The notes under the pieces are model-generated. The model was not told the DNA's origin, did not search any database, and saw nothing but the letters and a program-made list of their open reading frames with translations. The translations under genes and the position numbers were made by a program. DNA of 64,000 bases. Source: Phyllobacterium endophyticum (GTDB lineage: Bacteria; Pseudomonadota; Alphaproteobacteria; Rhizobiales; Rhizobiaceae). Location of the stretch: positions 372,001-436,000 of the forward strand of contig NZ_PGGN01000001.1 of NCBI RefSeq assembly GCF_003010935.1, given 5' to 3'. This document shows, piece by piece, positions 27,015-36,135 of this stretch (positions are counted from its first letter, which is position 1; each line of letters opens with the position of its first letter).

Positions 27015-27992
27015 ATGGAAGACTGGGATCCCAACGTAGTCAAGATGCTCAGCATCTTCATGCCAACGACTTTCGACCGGCGTCTGGCCATCAAGGCGAA
27101 TTCCCGCTTTGTCCACTACACCACGGCGGAAAATCTGTTTCGCATTCTTGATGAAGAGGCAATAAAGTTTCGTAACACGCGATGCATGAACGATTATCGT
27201 GACGTCGAACAAGGCGTCATGCAACTGCATCAGTGGAACAACGACAGCGAAAGCAACGCGGCTCTGGCAAGCGCTCTCCAGGCCAGCGTTCCTGGAGTTT
27301 GGGAAGAAGCCGTCAAAAAATACTATCAGTGGCTGTCGAGTCTGCGAACCCAGTCCTATGTCCTGTCAGTCGCCGAGCACGATGATACCGAAAACGATAC
27401 AGGTCGTTTGTCATTATGGCGGGCCTTTGACGACAGTACGACTGGAGTTGCGGTCGTCGTTAAGGTTGCCCCTTTTTTACAGGTGACCGAAGCCTTGAAG
27501 GCCTATTCCAGTCCGGTAGCTTACTGGACGCGCCAGCAACTCGATGATGAGTTCAGGCTCGTCGCCCAGCGGGTAGCGTCCAACAAGGACTTTTTGGCCA
27601 AACTGAACAAGGTCGCTTTGGCCGAGATGGTTTTCCTTATGCTTGTCTTCGCGGCGACCTGCTCGAAGCATCCCGGCTTTCGCGACGAACGCGAATGGCG
27701 TGTCCTGACGAACCCGCAGCTCTGGCCGTCTGTCCAACTCGTGGAGCATCAGGAAGTGATCGGCGGAGTCCCGCAGATTGTTTATAAGATGCAGCTAAAA
27801 AACAGCCCCGCCGACAATGTCATGGGTATTGAGCTGCCGGAGTTGATTGATCGGATAATCATCGGCCCGTCACTTCACGCAGGCCCGATCCGCGAAGCGA
27901 TCATCGCAAAGCTGGCGGCTCGGAATGTAGCGGATCCCGCATCGAAAGTGGTCGTCTCCGGACTGCCGAAACGATTGGCAGCGATGGGCTGA
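27015..27992 (+). CDS. DUF2971 domain-containing protein
   Basis: A 325-residue cytoplasmic protein of unknown biochemical function. FVHYTTAENLFRILDEEAIKFRNTRCMNDYRDVEQG at about 30-65 is the N-terminal signature of DUF2971, and SKHPGFRDEREWRV near 220-233 the second conserved block. Members occur sporadically and often near mobile or defence genes; no function is established here. The ATG follows GAGGA. It is convergent with hrcA, 68 bases apart. Confidence 0.75.
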   Translation: MEDWDPNVVKMLSIFMPTTFDRRLAIKANSRFVHYTTAENLFRILDEEAIKFRNTRCMNDYRDVEQGVMQLHQWNNDSESNAALASALQASVPGVWEEAVKKYYQWLSSLRTQSYVLSVAEHDDTENDTGRLSLWRAFDDSTTGVAVVVKVAPFLQVTEALKAYSSPVAYWTRQQLDDEFRLVAQRVASNKDFLAKLNKVALAEMVFLMLVFAATCSKHPGFRDEREWRVLTNPQLWPSVQLVEHQEVIGGVPQIVYKMQLKNSPADNVMGIELPELIDRIIIGPSLHAGPIREAIIAKLAARNVADPASKVVVSGLPKRLAAMG

Positions 27993-28060
27993 AACCCTCA
28001 CTCAATGTTGCGGCCGGTTCTTACATTGCCACGATTCCCGGTGCCGGCAAATATGATGAT

Positions 28061-29131
28061 CTATCGCAAAAGCCGTGAAACGAGCTGGGCGGTGTAGTCC
28101 ACCATTGGCACTATTCGCGCATAGTTAAGCCTTGTCGGGCCGATGACGCCAAGAGCGCCGATTATGCGTTGTTCAGAATCACGATATGGCGCGATGACAA
28201 GTGATGAACCGGAAAGCGAGAACAGTTTGTTTTCCGAGCCGATAAAGATGCGAACGCCCGGCCCTGCTTCAGCCAGATCCAGGAGCTGCAGCGTACCTTC
28301 CTTCGTTTCGAGATCATCGAAAAGGTGGCGCAGACGCTCCAGATCGGCCTCGGCGCTAACCGATTCAAGCAAATTGCCGCGACCGCGGACGATCAGCCGT
28401 GCTGGTTGACCACCGCCATCACCGCCCCAGATGGCGAGCCCCTGTTCCACGAGGTGTTGGGACAACGCATCCAGCGCCTGCTGTGTCTCTTCCTTCAGGC
28501 GGGCGATTTCCTGCCGCGCCTCGGTGATTGTGCGGCCTTGTATATGCGCATTGAGGAAGTTCGATGCCTCGATCAATTGCGACTGCGTGACGCCGACAGG
28601 CAGTTCGATGACCCGGTTTTCGACATCGCCGCTTTGCGTGACCAGTACGGCGAGGGCTTTCGTCGGTTCCAGGCGGACGAACTCAATATGCTTGAGCGCT
28701 CCTTCTGCCTTCGCCGCGAGTACCAGCCCTGCTCCTCGCGACATTCCGGAGAGGATTTGGCTGGCCTGCGTCAGCACATTTTCTGCCGACTGCGTTTCGC
28801 CCGCCCTGACCTGCGCCTCGATGGAATGGCGCTCGGATTTGGACAGGTCGCCGACTTCCATGAAGGCATCGACGAAGAAGCGCAAGCCGAGTTGTGTCGG
28901 CAGGCGGCCGGCGGAAATATGCGGAGCATAAACCAGACCCAGGTGTTCGAGATCGCTCATCACATTGCGGATGGTCGCCGGCGACAGGGAAACGGGCAGG
29001 ATGCGCGACAGGTTGCGGGAACCCACCGGCTCTCCGTCTCCGAGATAGCTTTCTACAATACGGCGGAATATATCGCGCGATCGCTGATCGAGCGATTGCA
29101 ATGTTTCGGGGACCGCAGTCTTGTTCATCAT
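28061..29131 (-). CDS. hrcA: Heat-inducible transcription repressor HrcA
   Basis: A 356-residue repressor that binds CIRCE elements (usually before groESL) and depends on GroEL for activity. An N-terminal winged helix (about 8-80) includes [11 protein letters not shown] and [18 protein letters not shown]. The GAF-like dimerisation domain carries [10 protein letters not shown] and [18 protein letters not shown]. The C-terminus has [17 protein letters not shown] and [19 protein letters not shown]. It is divergent from rph, as in many Rhizobiales, but the usual downstream grpE is missing here. Confidence 0.95.
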   Translation of the reverse strand: MMNKTAVPETLQSLDQRSRDIFRRIVESYLGDGEPVGSRNLSRILPVSLSPATIRNVMSDLEHLGLVYAPHISAGRLPTQLGLRFFVDAFMEVGDLSKSERHSIEAQVRAGETQSAENVLTQASQILSGMSRGAGLVLAAKAEGALKHIEFVRLEPTKALAVLVTQSGDVENRVIELPVGVTQSQLIEASNFLNAHIQGRTITEARQEIARLKEETQQALDALSQHLVEQGLAIWGGDGGGQPARLIVRGRGNLLESVSAEADLERLRHLFDDLETKEGTLQLLDLAEAGPGVRIFIGSENKLFSLSGSSLVIAPYRDSEQRIIGALGVIGPTRLNYARIVPMVDYTAQLVSRLLR

Positions 29132-29161
29132 GCCTCGTGCTTTTTGTCGATTGCTACCATG

Positions 29162-29190
29162 ATATAAGCATTCTCCGCACGATCATCAAA
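29162..29190 (-). promoter_or_regulatory. Predicted promoter of hrcA
   Basis: On the minus strand TTTGAT (29190-29185), a 17-base spacer, then TTATAT (29167-29162). Read as CTTATAT the -10 also fits the RpoH form, with TTTG instead of CTTG 18 bases upstream. The -35 lies in one copy of a 12-bp direct repeat (29184-29195 and 29198-29209). Confidence 0.4.
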
Positions 29191-29267
29191 GCCTTCGCAT
29201 CAAAGCCTTTGCTTCGTTGTCCCATCGCGGCTAAAAGGCCCGGAACACATCAACAAGAGGTCTTTCA

Positions 29268-29984
29268 ATGCGTCCTTCAAAGCGAGCTCCCGACGAAATG
29301 CGCGCCATTTCCTTCGAGCGCGGCGTTTCCAAACATGCCGAGGGCTCGTGCCTTGTAAAATTCGGTGATACGCACGTCTTGTGCACGGCCAGCCTTGAAG
29401 AAAAAGTTCCCGGCTGGATGCGCAATAGCGGAAAGGGATGGGTTACAGCGGAGTACGGCATGCTGCCGCGCTCGACCGGCGACCGCATGCGCCGCGAAGC
29501 CTCTTCCGGCAAGCAGGGTGGCCGCACGCTGGAGATTCAGCGGTTGATCGCCCGTTCGTTGCGTGCTGTCGTTGACCTGCAGGCGCTGGGCGAGGTTCAG
29601 ATTACCGTGGACTGTGATGTCATTCAGGCGGACGGCGGAACGCGCACGGCCGCCATTACAGGTGGTTGGGTGGCACTGCACGAGTGCTTGCGCTGGATGG
29701 AAACACGCCAGATGTTGAAGGTGGAGAAAGTCCTGAAAGATCATGTCGCCGCCATTTCCTGTGGCATTTCCAACGGTACGCCTGTTATCGATCTCGACTA
29801 CCTCGAAGATTCAACGGCGCAGACCGACGCCAATTTCGTGATGACCGGCAAGGGTGGTATCGTTGAGGTGCAGGGTACGGCTGAAGGCGAACCTTTCTCC
29901 GAGGAAGAACTGCTGTCGCTCTTGGGCCTTGCCCGCAATGGCATCAACCGGCTAGTTTCGTTGCAGAAAATGGCTGTCAGCTAA
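29268..29984 (+). CDS. rph: Ribonuclease PH
   Basis: Phosphorolytic 3'-5' exoribonuclease that trims tRNA 3' ends. At 238 residues it is standard length. N-terminal [20 protein letters not shown], the [19 protein letters not shown] segment, [30 protein letters not shown], and [19 protein letters not shown] (phosphate and catalytic Asp region) are diagnostic. It is the first gene of a tight unit running through yraN. Confidence 0.96.
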   Translation: MRPSKRAPDEMRAISFERGVSKHAEGSCLVKFGDTHVLCTASLEEKVPGWMRNSGKGWVTAEYGMLPRSTGDRMRREASSGKQGGRTLEIQRLIARSLRAVVDLQALGEVQITVDCDVIQADGGTRTAAITGGWVALHECLRWMETRQMLKVEKVLKDHVAAISCGISNGTPVIDLDYLEDSTAQTDANFVMTGKGGIVEVQGTAEGEPFSEEELLSLLGLARNGINRLVSLQKMAVS

Positions 29985-29994
29985 CAGGTTCACG

Positions 29995-30402
29995 ATGCAG
30001 CCATCCGGAGTTTTGGAAACAGCGCTTTATGTGACGGACGTCGAGGCAACTGCTCGTTTCTACGGCGGTGTGCTCGGGCTTGAATGCATTCTCCGGGCCG
30101 GCGAAGAATCCGTGTTCTTTCGTTGCGGCCCTGGCGTGCTGATCCTGTTCAATGCGTTAAAACTGCAAGAACGCCCGAAAGGTGGTTTGCCGATACCCTC
30201 GCATGGTGCCACGGGTCCGGGTCATGTCTGCTTTCGCGCGACACGGGATGAAATCGCCGAATGGAAATCCCATCTTGAAGCGCATGGCGTTGCCATCGAA
30301 AGTGAATTCGATTGGCCCAACGGCGCACACTCGCTTTATTTTCGCGATCCGTCGGGAAATTCGATCGAATTCGCAGAGCCGGAATTATGGAATCGGAAAT
30401 GA
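29995..30402 (+). CDS. VOC/glyoxalase-family protein
   Basis: A 135-residue vicinal-oxygen-chelate domain. [24 protein letters not shown] opens the first beta-alpha-beta-beta-beta unit, GPGHVCFR opens the second with a possible metal His, and [19 protein letters not shown] closes it with the metal Glu. It could be a glyoxalase I-like lyase, dioxygenase or resistance protein; the substrate is not evident. It lies 10 bases after rph and its stop overlaps the rdgB start (ATGA). Confidence 0.82.
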   Translation: MQPSGVLETALYVTDVEATARFYGGVLGLECILRAGEESVFFRCGPGVLILFNALKLQERPKGGLPIPSHGATGPGHVCFRATRDEIAEWKSHLEAHGVAIESEFDWPNGAHSLYFRDPSGNSIEFAEPELWNRK

Positions 30403-31046
30403 GAATACTTGAAAAAGGCAAGCTCCTGGTTGCCAGTCACAACGAGGGGAAAATCAAGGAAATGATCGACCTGCTTGGCCCCTTCGGGTTCGAGGTAGTG
30501 TCGGCCGCCCAGCTTGGTCTGCCTGAACCTGACGAAACGGGAAGTACCTTCGAGGAGAACGCCTACATCAAGGCGTTCGCGGCTGCAAAGGCGACTGGTC
30601 TGGTCGCACTTTCGGATGATTCCGGCCTCTGCGTCGACGCACTAGGCGGTAATCCCGGCGTCTATACGGCCAACTGGGCGGAACTGCCTGACGGTAAACG
30701 CGATTTTGCCCATGGCATGCAAAAGGTCGAGGCGGCGCTGCAGGAAAGAGGCGCAAACGCTCCCCATGATCGCAGCGGGCGGTTTGTTTCGGTGATTTGC
30801 CTTGCATGGCCAGATGGCGAAGCGAATTATTATAGAGGCGAGGTCGAAGGTGAACTTGTCTGGCCGCCACGTGGCTCGGCCGGTTTCGGCTTTGATCCCG
30901 TGTTTAAACCGCAAGGCTTTGACGTAACGTTCGGCGAGATGACGGCGCAACAAAAGCATGGTTGGAAGCCAGGCGATGACGAGGCGCTATCGCATCGTGC
31001 CCGCGCCTTTCAACGTTTTGCCAATGACTGTCTGGATGCTGGATGA
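30399..31046 (+). CDS. rdgB: Non-canonical purine NTP pyrophosphatase (RdgB/HAM1)
   Basis: Hydrolyses dITP, ITP and XTP to monophosphates to keep deaminated purines out of DNA. The 215 residues from the ATG at 30399 start [19 protein letters not shown], with the substrate-binding SHN motif near 13-15. [14 protein letters not shown] near 75-88 holds the catalytic Asp, and [11 protein letters not shown] is the nucleobase pocket. The start overlaps the upstream stop; an ATG 12 bases earlier is an alternative. Its stop overlaps hemW. Confidence 0.94.
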   Translation: MRILEKGKLLVASHNEGKIKEMIDLLGPFGFEVVSAAQLGLPEPDETGSTFEENAYIKAFAAAKATGLVALSDDSGLCVDALGGNPGVYTANWAELPDGKRDFAHGMQKVEAALQERGANAPHDRSGRFVSVICLAWPDGEANYYRGEVEGELVWPPRGSAGFGFDPVFKPQGFDVTFGEMTAQQKHGWKPGDDEALSHRARAFQRFANDCLDAG

Positions 31047-32206
31047 ATCATTCTGGCAAAGACGGAACCGGGTTTGGTGTCTATGTCCATTGGCCGTTCT
31101 GCATGGCGAAATGTCCTTACTGCGATTTCAATTCGCATGTCAGGCATCATGCCGTTGATCAACCTCGCTTTGCCGCAGCCTTCGCGCGCGAAATCGCCGA
31201 GATGCGCGAACGTACGGGTCACCGCACTGTGTCGAGTATATTTCTCGGCGGCGGAACACCCTCTCTGATGCAGCCGGAAACTGTGGCATCCGTGCTTAAC
31301 GAGATCGCCGCCAATTGGCATGTACCGGATAATATCGAGATTACACTTGAAGCCAATCCCACCAGCGTGGAAGCGGAGCGATTCCGCGGTTACCACGCCG
31401 CCGGCGTCAACCGCGTTTCGCTCGGTGTGCAGGCGCTCAACGATCGTGATCTGCGCCGCCTGGGCCGGATGCACAGTGTCGAGGAGGCGCTTGCCGCGAT
31501 CAAACTGGCGCGCGACATATTCCCCAGGCTCTCGTTCGACCTAATTTATGCGAGGCCTGAACAGACCGTCGAAGCCTGGCGCGAAGAACTGGTGAAGGCC
31601 ATTTCTTACGCCGCCGATCATCTGTCGCTCTATCAGTTGACAATCGAAGAGGGCACGCCCTTCTATAATCTCTGGAAGGCCGGGAAACTGATAACGCCCG
31701 ATGGCGACGACGCGGCGGCGCTTTATGCGGACACGCAGGAGACGACGGCACGGCATGGACTTCCCGCCTATGAGATTTCCAACCATGCGGCACCCGGCGC
31801 GGAATCACAGCACAACCTCGTCTACTGGCGCTACGGCGAGTATGTTGGTGTCGGCCCTGGGGCCCATGGCCGCTTCGTAGAAAATGGTACCCGCACTGTG
31901 ACAATCACCGAACGCCACCCCGAAACGTGGATAGAGAAAGTCGAAACAGTCGGCCATGGTATCGTCGAAGAGGAGTTCCTCACCCATGAGCAGGAGGGGG
32001 ATGAATTTCTTCTCATGGGATTGCGTCTCGTCGAGGGCATCGATCTGGCCCGTTACGAACGGCTGACAGGACACAGCGTCAGGGAGAGCCGCGTGATTTC
32101 CTTGGCTGAACAGGGCCTTGTCGAATATATCGGCAATAGCCGCATTCGTACGACGCCACAGGGAGCGATCGTGCTCAACGCGGTCATAGCCGAGTTGGCA
32201 GCTTGA
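31043..32206 (+). CDS. hemW: Radical SAM heme chaperone HemW
   Basis: A 387-residue radical SAM protein. [21 protein letters not shown] near 11-31 carries the CxxxCxxC cluster motif plus the following Phe-Asn typical of HemW, which distinguishes it from Hem[29 protein letters not shown] and [19 protein letters not shown] follow. HemW inserts heme into respiratory enzymes and is often misannotated as coproporphyrinogen III oxidase. It is coupled to rdgB by a 4-base overlap. Confidence 0.92.
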   Translation: MNHSGKDGTGFGVYVHWPFCMAKCPYCDFNSHVRHHAVDQPRFAAAFAREIAEMRERTGHRTVSSIFLGGGTPSLMQPETVASVLNEIAANWHVPDNIEITLEANPTSVEAERFRGYHAAGVNRVSLGVQALNDRDLRRLGRMHSVEEALAAIKLARDIFPRLSFDLIYARPEQTVEAWREELVKAISYAADHLSLYQLTIEEGTPFYNLWKAGKLITPDGDDAAALYADTQETTARHGLPAYEISNHAAPGAESQHNLVYWRYGEYVGVGPGAHGRFVENGTRTVTITERHPETWIEKVETVGHGIVEEEFLTHEQEGDEFLLMGLRLVEGIDLARYERLTGHSVRESRVISLAEQGLVEYIGNSRIRTTPQGAIVLNAVIAELAA

Positions 32207-32215
32207 AGGATTGCG

Positions 32216-33115
32216 ATGTCTGAAGGCGATGTGAGCGAGCGAAACTACCAGATTGGCAGCGCTTCGTATCGCGCCCGTCCACTGGAGCCGGCACTCTATA
32301 TCGTGGCGACGCCAATTGGTAATCTCGGGGATATGACTCTCCGCGGTATCGAGACGCTTGCCGCTGCCGACGTCATTGCTTGCGAGGACACGCGCGTCAG
32401 CCGCGTGTTGCTCGAGCGCTATGGTATCTCGCGGCGCCCCTATGCGTATCATGAGCATAATGCCGGCATGGCGGGCCCGAAGCTGATCGAAGCGATCCTC
32501 AACGGCAAAAGCGTTGCGTTGATTTCAGACGCAGGCACCCCCCTGGTTGCCGATCCGGGCGGCCGCCTCGTACCGGAAGCCAAAGCTGCTGGCATTAGAG
32601 TCGTACCCGTTCCGGGTGCATCATCGGTTCTTGCCGCGCTGACCGCCTCAGGACTTTTCAAGGATTCGTTCTATTTCGCCGGGTTTCTGCCTTCGAAACA
32701 AGGCCAGCGGCGCGCAAAACTGGAGCAGTTGAAATCACTCGATGCGGCGCTGGTGTTTTTCGAGTCTCCCAACCGCGCGGCAACGGCACTGGCAGATATG
32801 GTCGAAGTGTTCGGACCCGAACGGCAGGCTTCGCTGTGCCGGGAACTGACGAAAGCCTACGAGACAGTTCTGACTTTACCGATTAAGGACCTTGCTGCGG
32901 AATATGACGGGGAGGATCGTATTCGCGGCGAGGTTGTTCTGGTTATAGGACCCCCGGGGGACGACCAGCATTTGCCTCGCACGGACGACGATGTCGATGC
33001 ACTGTTGCGCGCACTCAGCCTGGAAATGTCGCCAGCGAAAGCCGCTGGCGAGGCCTCTCGAATGACCGGCCGGCCCAAGGGAGAGCTCTACCAACGGCTA
33101 TTGGCCTTGAAATGA
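32216..33115 (+). CDS. rsmI: 16S rRNA (cytidine(1402)-2'-O)-methyltransferase
   Basis: A 299-residue tetrapyrrole-methylase-fold rRNA methyltransferase for C1402 of 16S r[25 protein letters not shown] near 22-43, [65 protein letters not shown] and FFESPNRA are RsmI signatures. It is followed by yraN with a 4-base overlap, the common rsmI-yraN pair. Confidence 0.95.
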   Translation: MSEGDVSERNYQIGSASYRARPLEPALYIVATPIGNLGDMTLRGIETLAAADVIACEDTRVSRVLLERYGISRRPYAYHEHNAGMAGPKLIEAILNGKSVALISDAGTPLVADPGGRLVPEAKAAGIRVVPVPGASSVLAALTASGLFKDSFYFAGFLPSKQGQRRAKLEQLKSLDAALVFFESPNRAATALADMVEVFGPERQASLCRELTKAYETVLTLPIKDLAAEYDGEDRIRGEVVLVIGPPGDDQHLPRTDDDVDALLRALSLEMSPAKAAGEASRMTGRPKGELYQRLLALK

Positions 33116-33477
33116 GCGGAGTGGACAAGCGCAACAGGGCCTACCGCCGCGGCCATTCCGCCGAACGCCTTGCTGCCCTCGCACTGATGCTGAAAGGTTA
33201 TCGCATAGTGGACCGTCGATACCGCACAAGGCTGGGCGAGATCGACCTCATAGCACGACGTGGTGACATTGTTCTCATCGTTGAGGTAAAAGCGAGAACC
33301 ACGCTTGAGCAGGCAATGGATTCGCTCAATCTCTCGACCATGCGGCGTATCGAAGCCGCGGCTGACCTGTGGCTGGCGCGCCAGTCCGACCATTCCCGCC
33401 TCTCCCTCCGGTTCGACCTTGTTGCTATCCTGCCGTGGCGCTGGCCTGTGCATGTGCCGGCGGCGTTTACGACCTGA
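33112..33477 (+). CDS. YraN/UPF0102-family endonuclease-like protein
   Basis: A 121-residue protein with a restriction-endonuclease-like fold. [37 protein letters not shown] and [10 protein letters not shown] supply the E-D-ExK residues of PD-(D/E)XK nucleases. The cellular role is unsettled. It is the last gene of the rph unit. Confidence 0.88.
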   Translation: MSGVDKRNRAYRRGHSAERLAALALMLKGYRIVDRRYRTRLGEIDLIARRGDIVLIVEVKARTTLEQAMDSLNLSTMRRIEAAADLWLARQSDHSRLSLRFDLVAILPWRWPVHVPAAFTT

Positions 33478-33511
33478 GCAGGAGCAGCGGGGGGCGCTCG
33501 TTGGCAGAATT

Positions 33512-33907
33512 CTACTGCTGGGGCATGTCCATGTGCACGACTTCCCAGACATGCCCATCGATGTCCTGGAAGCTGCAGCCATACATGAAACCGAGATCCT
33601 GTATGGGCTTCCATGGCTTGCCGCCGGCGCTAATCGCCTTGGCCAGAATGCCGTCTACCTCCTCGCGGCTTCCGGCAGAGAGCGCGATAAGCACTTCCTG
33701 AGCCTTCGTGGCGTCGCTGATATCGTTGTTTATGAAATCGCGGAATCGATCCTCTTCCATCAGCATCGCGAAAATATTCTCTTCGATGATCATGCAGGCG
33801 GTCTTGTCGTCGGAAAAATCCGGATTGAAACTGAAGCCAAGAGCGGCGAAGAAGGCTCTTGTCGCCTCGATTCTCTTGACGGGCAGGTTTACGAAAATCA
33901 TGCGCAT
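33512..33907 (-). CDS. VOC-family protein (glyoxalase/bleomycin-resistance-like)
   Basis: A 131-residue VOC domain. MRMIFVNLPVKRIEATRAFFAALGF opens it, then ACMIIEENIFAMLMEEDRFRDF and the C-terminal SFQDIDGHVWEVVHMDMPQQ with the usual metal Glu. This subtype (start MxFVNLPV) is the common uncharacterised VOC group of proteobacteria. It is monocistronic and convergent with the rph unit. Confidence 0.85.
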   Translation of the reverse strand: MRMIFVNLPVKRIEATRAFFAALGFSFNPDFSDDKTACMIIEENIFAMLMEEDRFRDFINNDISDATKAQEVLIALSAGSREEVDGILAKAISAGGKPWKPIQDLGFMYGCSFQDIDGHVWEVVHMDMPQQ

Positions 33908-34255
33908 ATTAATTCCTCTCTGGTCGCGTTGTTCCTATAGATGACGACTTAAGGTTGCCCGATCCGACAAGGCATCGAAAAATATCTTGCATTTCGTTTT
34001 TTACACGATTAACTTAGTCGTGTATCCTTCTGACTGATTCGGTCAGGGACGCGGATGGTAGAGAGCACATCCTTGTGTCGCCTTGATGGGTGATGACAAG
34101 GTCATGTATGTTGTCGTACACGTAGAATGCTGATCCGCTTGTTTCGACATTTTCAGAAATTACATGCTCCCCCACGAGTTTCGGCGCACTTCTGTTCCTT
34201 ATAAATCAAGGGCGGATCATGGATAATCCTCGGGATCATCGGGATACGCTTGTCT
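33908..34255. promoter_or_regulatory. Divergent region upstream of cysG with inverted repeats
   Basis: A 348-base gap. It holds an inverted repeat TACACGA/TCGTGTA (34002-34008 and 34018-34024, 9-base spacer) and close by CTGAC/GTCAG (34030-34034 and 34042-34046). A further TACACG word is near 34117. No gene was recognised. These are candidate operators for the sulfate-reduction unit. Confidence 0.4.
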
Positions 34256-35707
34256 ATGTCAATCCGCCTAAGCCAGCTTTCTGTTTTTCCAGCCTTCTTT
34301 CGCGTGCGCAATGAAGTGCTTGTAGTCGTTGGCAATGGCGAGGAGGCTTTGAACAAGGCCAGGCTTCTAGCGCAGACGAATGCCGCCATCCGCGTCATTG
34401 CGGCAGAGCCTGAGCCGGAACTCGCTGCGTTCCTTCGAGATGGCGAACACGAACATATCGCAGAAAGCTTTGCTCCCAAGCAATTGATCGGCGCAAAACT
34501 GGTCTTCGTCGCCACTGGCGACGAGGACCAGGATGCGATGGTCGCCGACGAGGCCCGCCGCCAGCACATTCCGGTCAATGTTGTCGACCGTCCGGACCTG
34601 TGCGATTTCTTCACGCCCGCCATTGTCAATCGTGCGCCGCTCGCCATTGCCATCGGTTCTGAAGGCACCGGACCTGTATTGACGCAGATGATCCGCGCCC
34701 GCATCGATGTCATGTTCTCGCCGCGGCTGGGCGATCTGGCGCGACTCGCCAATGCTTATCGCCCTGTGGTTGATAAGCTGGTCAAAAAAGGCCTGCCGCG
34801 CCGTCTGTTCTGGCGTTCGTTTTTTTCTGGAGCCGTCTCCAGCAACGTCTACAACGATGACCTTGCCGGTGCGCACGAGGCTGCAGCCGGTCTTCTAGGT
34901 AATCAAAGTGTACCCAAGGGTTACGTCTGGCTGGTTGGCGCCGGCCCAGGCGCTGAAGATCTGCTGACCTTGCGTGCGCATCGCGTGCTCATGGGGGCGG
35001 ACGTCATAGTCTATGATGCGTTGGTGCCGGAAGCTGTGGTTGCGATGGGCCGACGTGACGCGACACGGCTCTCCGTCGGCAAGCGCAAAGGTTGTCATAC
35101 CAAGAGCCAGAGCGAGATCAATGATCTGCTTGTTGCGCTTGGTCGTGAAGGCAAGCAGGTGGTTCGCCTGAAATCGGGTGATCCGCTTGTCTACGGCCGC
35201 GCCGGCGAGGAGATGGCCGCCTTGCGCGACGCGGGGATCGGCTTTGAGATCGTTCCAGGCATCACCTCCGCCTTCGCGGCTGCGGCGGATATGCAACTGC
35301 CCCTGACCCTGCGCGGTGTCGCATCCTCCCTCGTGTTCACCACAGGTCATGATATGGCTGGAGAGGTGCTGCCTGACTGGGCGCGCCTCGCCATTTCCGG
35401 TGCGACAATCGCTGTCTACATGGGCCGCAGCGTGGCCGCTTCCGTTGCGGAGCGCCTGATTCAGGCGGGGCTTCATGCCGATACTGGAGTTGCTGTCATC
35501 GAGAATGCGGGGCGTGCAGAACGCCGCATGTTCCATGGGACGCTCAATGATCTGCCGGCGCTGGAACAGCGCGACGATCTGGGCGGCCCTGTCATGGTCA
35601 TCATTGGCGACGCGGTCGCCGGTGCAGCTATCGATAAGGCTGAGGCTCTTTCCGCCAATTCAAAGAATTCCGTGGTGCAACACCACCTTGACCACAATGT
35701 TGCATAA
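34256..35707 (+). CDS. cysG: Siroheme synthase CysG
   Basis: Multifunctional enzyme making siroheme from uroporphyrinogen III. The 483 residues start at an ATG at 34256 (a TTG 6 bases upstream is the only in-frame alternative). The N-terminal CysG-B part (precorrin-2 dehydrogenase and ferrochelatase) has VLVVVGNGEEALNKARLL near 25-42 and FFTPAIVNRAPLAIAIGSEG. The C-terminal CysG-A part (uroporphyrinogen C-methyltransferase) begins GYVWLVGAGPGAEDLLTLRA near 220 and includes VRLKSGDPLVYGRAGEE. It supplies the siroheme for CysI. Confidence 0.95.
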   Translation: MSIRLSQLSVFPAFFRVRNEVLVVVGNGEEALNKARLLAQTNAAIRVIAAEPEPELAAFLRDGEHEHIAESFAPKQLIGAKLVFVATGDEDQDAMVADEARRQHIPVNVVDRPDLCDFFTPAIVNRAPLAIAIGSEGTGPVLTQMIRARIDVMFSPRLGDLARLANAYRPVVDKLVKKGLPRRLFWRSFFSGAVSSNVYNDDLAGAHEAAAGLLGNQSVPKGYVWLVGAGPGAEDLLTLRAHRVLMGADVIVYDALVPEAVVAMGRRDATRLSVGKRKGCHTKSQSEINDLLVALGREGKQVVRLKSGDPLVYGRAGEEMAALRDAGIGFEIVPGITSAFAAAADMQLPLTLRGVASSLVFTTGHDMAGEVLPDWARLAISGATIAVYMGRSVAASVAERLIQAGLHADTGVAVIENAGRAERRMFHGTLNDLPALEQRDDLGGPVMVIIGDAVAGAAIDKAEALSANSKNSVVQHHLDHNVA

Positions 35708-35725
35708 CTGCGAAGGATGAAGATC

Positions 35726-36034
35726 ATGAGTGTTAAAGTGTTGACTGCAAACCGCCTGGCCGATGGCGAAGTTGTATGGCTCGGCGCCAATGGCGAGTGG
35801 TTGGAACATATCGATGGAGCGCTGATCGCGCGTCACGCGGAAGCGGTCAATGCACTCGAGGAAGCCGGCAAGTCCGCAATAAAGTCCAACCTCGTCATCG
35901 ACGTCAATGTTATCGATGTTGAAGAGCGTGGCACCGATCTTTTTCCGGTACGCCTGCGCGAGCGCATTCGTCAGCTCGGACCTACCATTCGTCTTGACCT
36001 CGGCAAACAGGCTGAAAAGTCCAAAGCCGCCTGA
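35726..36034 (+). CDS. DUF2849 domain-containing protein
   Basis: A 102-residue protein (KVLTANRLADGEVVWLGANGEW at the start) of the DUF2849 family, typically found between cysG and cysI in alphaproteobacteria. The start is the ATG at 35726 because AAGGA lies 8 bases upstream; the ATG at 35717 overlaps that ribosome site. Function is unknown; context suggests a small accessory of sulfite reduction. The C-terminus is basic. Confidence 0.85.
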   Translation: MSVKVLTANRLADGEVVWLGANGEWLEHIDGALIARHAEAVNALEEAGKSAIKSNLVIDVNVIDVEERGTDLFPVRLRERIRQLGPTIRLDLGKQAEKSKAA

Positions 36035-36037
36035 CAT

Positions 36038-36118
36038 GGAGCAATTCTAGGAAAGTGGGAACCGGTTTTCCGTCCGGGATTGCGTAAAAACAAAGTATTA
36101 GAGCAAGTTCTGCTCTAA
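36038..36118. repeat. Probable dispersed intergenic repeat ending in a hairpin
   Basis: The stretch with GCAATTCTAGGAAAGTGGG, CGGTTTTCCGTCCGGGATTG and CGTAAAAACAAAG resembles a short dispersed repeat seen many times in Rhizobiales genomes (from memory, not searched). It ends in the inverted repeat TTAGAGCA/TGCTCTAA (36098-36105 and 36111-36118) 18 bases before cysI. Confidence 0.45.
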
Positions 36119-36135
36119 AATCGAAAGACCGCAGA

